Below, piece by piece: positions 57,730-64,000 of a DNA stretch of 64,000 bases. A program made the position numbers and the translations under genes. Where the stretch lies: positions 26,101,446-26,165,445 of the forward strand of contig OY743172.1 in assembly GCA_963555705.1 (NCBI GenBank). The letters run 5' to 3'. The notes beneath the pieces are model-generated. The model had not been told where the DNA came from, did no database searches, and was given only the letters and a program-made list of their open reading frames with translations. Source of the DNA: Ligustrum vulgare. Taxonomy: Eukaryota; Streptophyta; Magnoliopsida; Lamiales; Oleaceae. Every line of letters begins with the position of its first letter. Position 1 is the first letter of the stretch.

Positions 57730-58222
57730 CTACAAAAATGGAAAAAAAAAATTGACAAACCATAAAAAAAAGAAAATCAAACAAATTGAAGTTGGAAATT
57801 TGTGGTTACATGGAAACACTAGGATGATGACATTTTCCATCTCAAGTTCAATCAGTGCAAATTCAGAAAATTATAGCCATCCGATATATTTAGCAGCATT
57901 TCCATAAAAATAACAACAAAGAATATTAATCAATACTCCACTACCATTCCAGACAACAAAGATGAAAAACAAATTATCAAAAAAAAAAAATTAATATTTT
58001 GCAGGTAATATAAATTTAATTTTAATACTACTAAAAATAACTGTTAATGGAAGAAATTAAATACCGTTCGCCGGTGATGGGAAGTTAGAGAGGCCGCCAA
58101 AAATGTGACCGATAAACTTGACCGGAAACCAACAGTGAGTGGGAGAGATGTAGGGCTACGGAGGAGAGAATGGGGAAAAGGTGAAAATGAGAAAAAGTGA
58201 AAGTGCAAACTCTGGTCAAACT
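57730..58222. other. FAR1-like 5' intron and leader
   Basis: Minus strand: a possible 5' UTR exon ends near 58065 with a donor-like 'gcgaacg|gtattt', and the intron runs to 57730. No other feature. Confidence 0.4.
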
Positions 58223-58250
58223 TTAGATTTCTTTTTTTTTTTTTTTTTTT

Positions 58251-58494
58251 GCCCCCAGGGCACATCTCCAAGTGACAAAGGGGATGGGTGGTAAGTGCTC
58301 AGCGCAGCTGTGTGCTTGGTTCGATTCCCCGCAAGGTGGAATTGGCCTTGTGGCAAGCGAGAGTTATTGAGCGTTTCTCATGCTTACCATAAGCCCTTCC
58401 ACCCTGGCTCCTTGGAGGCATAACCTGGATTTACCTTCCCGAATCAATGGCCTTGGGCGTGGTCGGTTCGGGCCCTCAGGGTGTGGGCTACACC
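58251..58494 (+). mobile_element. tRNA-type SINE, copy 1
   Basis: 244 bp starting GCCCCCAGGGCACATCTCC and ending GGGCTACACC. An A-box-like 'tgggtggtaagtgctc' is followed by a B box GGTTCGATTCC (58318-58328), the internal Pol III promoter of tRNA-derived SINEs. It is flanked by ttagatttcttttttt at 58223 and again at 58495-58510, a target duplication of about 16 bp. Confidence 0.85.
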
Positions 58495-58510
58495 TTAGAT
58501 TTCTTTTTTT

Positions 58511-59015
58511 AAAATTAAGGCCTGCTATGTAACATGCTCTCTTTATACTGATAAACGGGGAGCTATTGGAGCAGGTTTGTTCGATGCAAAGTGAATAATC
58601 TTATTCTTCTCATACCCATCAATTTTTATATAATTTAAGGATTTTTTTAATGATTAATATGATGCTTATGTTTGGTAGAGATATACAATATTTTAATCAT
58701 GCTATTCATCAACTTTATTAAAATTTAATAAAAAATTTACCAAACAAGGGCGGTGTCTTACTTATAAATTTTATTCTCATTATTATCAATGTTATCTTTT
58801 AGATATTACATTTAAGATTGTAAATAATTAAATTTTGAATAATAGGAAATATATTTAAAAATTCTGATGATTATTTTATAAAAATTTAATTTTATAGATT
58901 TTTATGTAATAATTTATTCAAATAATTAGATGTAAAATTAATTAATTAAAATACTTTTTTAGATATGTTAATGTTAACATGGTAAGGTAATTAATGAATT
59001 ACTAAATATAAGTTT
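58511..59015. other. AT-rich gap between SINEs
   Basis: No feature recognised. Confidence 0.4.
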
Positions 59016-59031
59016 AAGTTGGTTTAAATTA

Positions 59032-59205
59032 TACCCCCAGGGCACGTCTCCAAATGGTGAAAGGGGGAGGTGGAAAGTCTCCAGCCTAACTTGCAACTGT
59101 CGTGACTAGGGTTCGAATCCTGAAATATGAATGAGACCTTTGACAAGCAAAGTCAAAAGGAAAGCCTTCAACCCTGAAGTGTGGGCTACAGCCGCTACAC
59201 CTTTC
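59032..59205 (+). mobile_element. tRNA-type SINE, copy 2
   Basis: 174 bp, starting TACCCCCAGGGCACGTCTCC, B box GGGTTCGAATCC (59109-59120), ending in a GCTACACC-type tail. It is flanked by aagttggtttaaatta (59016-59031) and aagtcggtttaaatta (59206-59221), 15 of 16 matching. Same family as copy 1 with an internal length difference. Confidence 0.85.
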
Positions 59206-59221
59206 AAGTCGGTTTAAATTA

Positions 59222-60054
59222 GAGTTAATTGTTTCACTCACCACCGAACTTTATATACTATCACGGTTTAACCACTCAACTTCAATATACTTTTAAGTGG
59301 TCACTGAACTTTGAATTGTCTCACCCCGTTGGCAATCAAACTTTATATTCTGTCACGATTTAGCTACTCAACTTCAATAAGCTTACAAGTGACCACCGAA
59401 TGTTGTATTTTATCACGGATTACTCACTCAACTTTAATATACTTCAAACTGGTCACTGAAGTTTCAAAATTCAAGTTTTGGAGATGTATGTTCAAGTTTA
59501 ATTTTGAGGTACTAAACGAGGTCGAAACACCAAGTTCTTGATACCATTTAGAAGTACTCACAACATACTTTTGCATACAATTTACAACACAAGAAATGGT
59601 TAATCGAGAAAAAAGTTATGGCTTGACAAAGTAAGCCACTTTACCGAAAGTTTCAAAAAAATAGTTTTAAATTGCTTATTTTGACAAGTCATAACTTTCT
59701 CCTCAATTAACATTTTATTGTGTGGTAAATTGTACGCAAAAGTATGTTGTGAGTACTTCGAAATGGTACCAAGAACTTGATGTTTCGATCTCGTTTGGTA
59801 CCTCGAAATTAAATTTGAACATGTCTCTCCGAACTAGAATTTGAAACTTCAGTTGCCGATTGAAAGCATATTAAAATTGAGTGGGTAATTCGTGACAACA
59901 TACAAAATTTGGTGGCCACTTGGAAGTATATTGAAATTGGGTGGCTAAACCATGACAACATGTAAAATTCGGAAGACACTTGAAAATATATTGAAATTAA
60001 ATGGCTAAACTGTGAAAATATATAAAGTTTGGTCACCACTGAAACAATTAACTC
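59222..60054. mobile_element. Fold-back MULE-like element with perfect 9-bp TSD
   Basis: 833 bp made almost wholly of two inverted arms meeting near 59640. Ends GAGTTAATTGTTTCACT and AGTGAAACAATTAACTC-type, with matching words through both arms (for example 'aagttcttgataccatt' and 'aatggtaccaagaactt'). The flanks are tttaaatta at 59213-59221 and 60055-60063. A 9-bp duplication and long TIRs fit non-autonomous Mutator-like elements. Confidence 0.85.
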
Positions 60055-60063
60055 TTTAAATTA

Positions 60064-60430
60064 TAATCTTTTATTTTTTATTACGATACATAGCGTACGT
60101 ACCTTTCTCTCTCTCTTTAATAGTTCAACAGCAGTTGGTGTGGTGTTCGACAGTGTCCGTATACTTGGGAAATTCTTCAGCCTTCTATCTGAACAAGAAG
60201 AATAGACGATTCTTCACTCAAATTCAGACCACTCAATCCACGATTTTTCATAGCCACCGATCTACATCTACATCCAAAACGCTAAATCCTCAATTCGCCG
60301 AATCTGCCAGCAAAATCCTCAAATCTCATATCGCAGATCGCTAAAACAGATTCGCAAAACTAGTAGATCACTTATGTACAGATTGCCATATGTATGAATT
60401 CCACGTTTTGAATCGATATTTACTAGAGAG
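60064..60430 (+). promoter_or_regulatory. CASPL promoter/5' UTR region
   Basis: A pyrimidine patch (tttctctctctcttt, about 60103-60118), of the type found near plant transcription starts, precedes a likely leader of about 300 bp. The MULE-like element ends only 376 bp before the start codon, so it forms part of the upstream region. Confidence 0.4.
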
Positions 60431-62197
60431 ATGAATGGGGGTCAGGGAGCGGTGCACCCAGTGGAGGCGCCACCACTGCAGACGGAGAGGGCGAACTTGC
60501 CTCAGCCTCGGAACAGGATGAAGGACCTCCAGGGCATGCCGGGGACTGTAGGAGGCCTCTTATTGCGATTCTGTCAGATGTTCTTCGCGGTCGTTGCGCT
60601 TTCAGTCATGGCCACCACCAGTGACTTTCCCTCTGTCACCGCCTTCTGGTAATTTCTCTTTGCCACACACACACACGAGAGAGAGATTTATGTGTATAAT
60701 TTCTGCATATTGCTTTTAATTGTTTGTTAATGAGACTTGAGCTGAATTGTTTAAATTCAAGGATATTTATGAGACTTTCTTGTATATTGAAGCAAATTAA
60801 GAAAGAGAAAAGGCATAAAGGTTGACTCACCATTCTATATTTCTATAAATATTACTTTTCTTTCTCGCTTCATAATTGGAAATAGCAAGGTAATAAAAAA
60901 AGATAACTAACTCAAAGAAAGTTGAAGTTGTTGTAAAAATGATTCAAAATTAAGTAAAAGTAATATATTTATGCATTCAAAACTATTTTTGGTTGAATGA
61001 AAATTGAGTTTAAATTAATCATTCTAATAAAGAAAAATTTGATGATGAAATTGGAAGTGAGTACTTGATTTCTATATCTCCCTTCAAAGTGTTGACAAAT
61101 GAAATCTAATCGCGAGTGAGGAGTTGTCACTGGCAGAAGTATCATTAAACATATTATGACGTGTGGCTCTGTATTTTGTATATTAAAAGACACATTTTGA
61201 AACACCTCCTTTCATGGCAAAATATCACTCTAGCAATAAATGTCCATTTTAATACATCATCACATGGCAACAATCTATTTATTTACTCATCACATCAACA
61301 CCAAAATCAACAGCCCACAAAAATTCAATGACACTTTCGGTCACACTTTTCGGTTCAAATAGCATTTTCCCTCTAGCTATAGATGTCCTTTTTAAGACGT
61401 CACACATGCCACAGAAGGCTGATATTTCAGAATAGACACATGTCTTTTGTGTTACATGTCTTTGAGACAAATCATTGTTATATAACATACAGTTTTTTGG
61501 AAACAAACATGTCCTTTTAGCCCAAGGACGTACGTTATAGACCATACATGCCCTTTCAGGCAATCAATTTCAACTACTATAAAAGATCCCCTTCTGTAGA
61601 TTTTGCACCATTTTGAGTCTTATTTCATATAATTGTATTCGGCACATCTGTTTGTTACTCAAAAAATACGTATACTATCCAACTGTCTTGATGATTTCTA
61701 TTATAATTGAGTGTTTCTTTTGTAAATATCCCATATTACCAGTTTAGATTAAAACATGATGGCATCTGGATCTGCTGCTGTTGTAGACAAAGTAACAAGA
61801 CCAGATTTTGTTTAAACTAAATAATATAATAACTACTAAACAACAAGCATTTGATTGACGATATATATATATAGTCTAATATAGTCTGAAAGATATCTGA
61901 TTATGGTTGAGTTGCAGAGGTGAAAACCTTGACTTTCTCCATCTTACATATCTATTCGGAAGGCTCCCTTTCTCTCAATTGAGAACCATTTGTTTTCTGA
62001 ATAAATCCAGTTGGTTTTGCAATTACCATCCCTAGCATTGAATTCCTATTATTTTCCTTTCCAGCTATCTTGTTGCTGCTACCAGTTTGCAAAGCATGTG
62101 GAGCCTTGCCCTAGCAATTGTTGACATATATGCTCTTCTTGTAGGACGTCGGCTGCAGAATTATCAAGTCGTTAGTTTATTTGCTATGGGTGATGGG
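60431..62197 (+). CDS. CASPL5A: CASP-like protein 5A (CASPL5A), first two exons; 3' end beyond window
   Basis: Exon 1 (60431-60648) encodes [15 protein letters not shown], then [11 protein letters not shown], then a first membrane helix ([20 protein letters not shown]) and DFPSVTAF. Exon 2 (62065-62197) joins in phase (Cys codon split) with [20 protein letters not shown], a second helix, and ends SLFAMGDG before GTAAGT. The order and spacing match CASPL subfamily 5A, four-helix plasma-membrane proteins related to Casparian-strip scaffold proteins. The remaining exon with helices 3 and 4 was not found by 64000. The intron of 1.4 kb has a CA/GA microsatellite at its start (60664-60687). Confidence 0.88.
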
Positions 62198-62526
62198 GTA
62201 AGTCTCTGATTACCGGTTGATCTAACAAAATCAAATATTTTGACATGGCTCTCAATTGCAAGGTGTTAGACTAGTTTTCCACTGGTATGGTGCCACTTGC
62301 CAGACTAGTATATGAAACTTTTGCAAATTTATGACGTGTGTTAATCTTAGAGGTGGCTGCTAAATTATGTCAACAACGGCACTCACTTCATTGACCAATG
62401 TAGTACTTCGCTGTCCTAGTGCATTCATTGCCATGCTGGATGTCATCCGATAGTTTCTTTTTGCAGTTTGTGTGGAAAGGTTTCCAAGTCTATGTTCAAA
62501 TTATCTGGATATTTGTAATATACGTA

Positions 62527-62679
62527 GAGCCTATTTGGTATAGGTAGTTTTTGGGAGAACGTATTTGAAAAGTGACTGAAAATTGTGAAAAGTGGTGGTC
62601 CTGACGTCCTGTAGAAATATGTGTTTGAAATTAAATTTGAGGGAAAATTGAATTTTTTTGTATAGGAGCAAACTAGCTC
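62527..62679. mobile_element. Tourist-like MITE in CASPL intron
   Basis: 153 bp. Left GAGCCTATTTGGTATAGG, right AGGAGCAAACTAGCTC. Flanks gta and tta (2 of 3 match). Confidence 0.6.
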
Positions 62680-63482
62680 TTATTCTTGGATTTAGTAATT
62701 GATACAGGCATCGATAATTTAGTCATTTGTGAATTTGCTGCAATTCTCCATTGTTCACCTTTCTGATCGTAGTCTAAGGTGCTGTCTTATATACTAGACT
62801 TAGTCATGTAATTTATGCGACCTTCGGAGTCATGTAAGTTATGCGACCTTCAGAAGTGGAGCCAGAAACACTATTTTTTCTTGTTTGGGGTGAAGGGTAG
62901 GGGAGGATTGTAGCTCGTAAGATACCAAAATTTGCTTTGTATTTTAGCAGGGAATTTTTAAACAAAATCTTGAACAAATAACATTCAACAACACACGTAA
63001 AAATGATTCAGGAAAATAAGACTATATTTTTACCCAACTGATATTGGTCCAAGTTTTCATTGAAGTGGATTTACTTTCCAGGCTAGTGTAACGGTGTATG
63101 CAGTTCAAGTTGAGTGAAACACGTAAAGATGGAAACATTTTTAGGGTGTTATATTGCTGATTTTATATATTTCTATGAATTGGCTAAGGATATGCTTGAC
63201 AAGGTTTTTTTTTTTTCCAAACATGGGTAAATGAATGGTGGAGAAGTTGTTGTACTTGTGGGTCCTACAAAATGTGTGGGTAAAAAATAGTTTGACTAAA
63301 TGTTTTTTTTTTTTTTTTTGGATGAGGTTTTTACTATAAATTCCCAGAGTAGAAACAATGAGCCAAACATAGGCTAAAATAGACTCCAAATTTTCATTAA
63401 TTTTCATTCGGATTTGTCTTGTTGAATATTGATATTTGAGGTACTGACAATTTGTTTTGGAATCATGCTGAAGTAAAATTAA

Positions 63483-63657
63483 GGGCCCGTTCGGCTGGGC
63501 AATCATTGCCCCCTTATAATTCAATTTATAATGAACACAATTTTCCAAATCACTTTTTAACCACGAACATTTTCTCTCTCAAGTTTTTAACCACACATTT
63601 TACCTAGAAAAAACAATAATACACATTATAATTTTGTTGTGGCCGCCGAATAGACCC
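63483..63657. mobile_element. Tourist-like MITE with TSD TAA
   Basis: 175 bp. Left GGGCCCGTTCGGCTG, right GCCGCCGAATAGACCC. TAA at 63480-63482 and 63658-63660. It shares interior text ('ccaaatcactttttaaccac') with the fragments at 19.2-19.4 kb. Confidence 0.78.
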
Positions 63658-64000
63658 TAATCAGTTTGTACTTTGGTTTCTTGAATATATATTCAACAGA
63701 GTACATTGACATATAACTTTCTAGGACTAGCCACTTGATCTGGAAATGTATCTGCCAAACAAGTTAGATTTCTGCATGGATTTTCGATATGTATATTGTG
63801 TGTTTGTGTTTGATATTAGATTCCGCACTCCCTCCTTCATGTCTCCATTGTTTCTATCCATCTTATCATATCTAGTATTTTATCCGACATTGTTCATACT
63901 TGAACTGAAGCATGCTGATGAACTAATCCACATGCTGGGCAAGCGTGTGAGAGTTTCATTCACATTTACTTCCCCGTCATATGGTTTTCCCCATTTGCAT

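Larger units (their letters stand above)
62198..64000 (+). other. Second CASPL intron (partial) with two MITEs
   Basis: Intron sequence to the window edge, with MITEs at 62527-62679 and 63483-63657 and T runs at 63206 and 63303. A 'gccaaacataggctaaaat' phrase at 63361 matches the right end of the MITE at 30253-30404, perhaps another fragment. Confidence 0.5.

Noticed and set aside
58310..58330. tRNA gene suggested by GGTTCGATTCC
   Set aside because: No cloverleaf; it is the B box of a SINE with a clear target duplication. The same holds for 59109-59120.
1..64000. CRISPR arrays, operons, phage or bacterial islands
   Set aside because: The sequence is plant nuclear DNA; no regular short repeats with unique spacers and no prokaryotic gene organisation were seen.

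Overview
This is eukaryotic nuclear DNA from a flowering plant, almost certainly a eudicot. It is AT-rich, has sparse genes with GT-AG introns, and carries plant-specific families: a MOM1-type silencing protein, a miR160-targeted auxin response factor, a CASP-like membrane protein and a FAR1-related gene. Most of the rest is plant transposable elements. The species cannot be named from the sequence.

Layout. 1-3830: AT-rich intron or flank with a Tourist-like MITE and a non-autonomous hAT element. 3831-10141 (+): the last five exons of a MOM1-like gene; its 5' part lies before the window. 10.1-19.2 kb: repeats, including a decayed hAT, an unclassified LTR-like unit and a copia-like LTR element (minus strand) with no visible coding and a MITE inside its 5' LTR. 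20305-23300 (+): an ARF10/16/18-clade gene with a miR160 site, whose frame is broken by a 28-bp tandem duplication and an in-frame TAG. 24-26 kb: a long GC-rich hairpin, a hAT MITE with a perfect 8-bp target-site duplication (TSD), and a hAT transposase fragment. 29.9-30.7 kb: a MULE-like element. 31146-31367 (-): UBL5. 32.4-37.1 kb: a decayed copia element carrying at least two nested MITEs. 37.5-40.1 kb: a probable solo LTR. 40-47 kb: repeat-rich DNA with more hAT MITEs, a tandem array and a Helitron-like 3' end. 47759-53095: a structurally complete Ty3/gypsy-like element (minus strand: LTRs, 5-bp TSD, iMet PBS, PPT) without a recognisable reverse transcriptase. 54.0-57.7 kb (-): a FAR1-related pseudogene split at its zinc knuckle by a 2.4-kb hAT element with a perfect 8-bp TSD. 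58.2-60.1 kb: two tRNA-type SINEs and a fold-back MULE nested at a SINE TSD. 60431-62197 (+): the first two exons of a CASPL5A-type gene that runs off the right end.

The host genes are functionally unrelated neighbours (silencing, auxin response, splicing, membrane scaffold) and form no operon or cluster. The clearest content is a transposon archaeology: many insertion boundaries can be read to the base. No undescribed defence or metabolic system was found. The items most worth a second look are the broken ARF, the hAT-split FAR1-like gene and the RT-less gypsy element. All boundaries were read by eye without alignment software.
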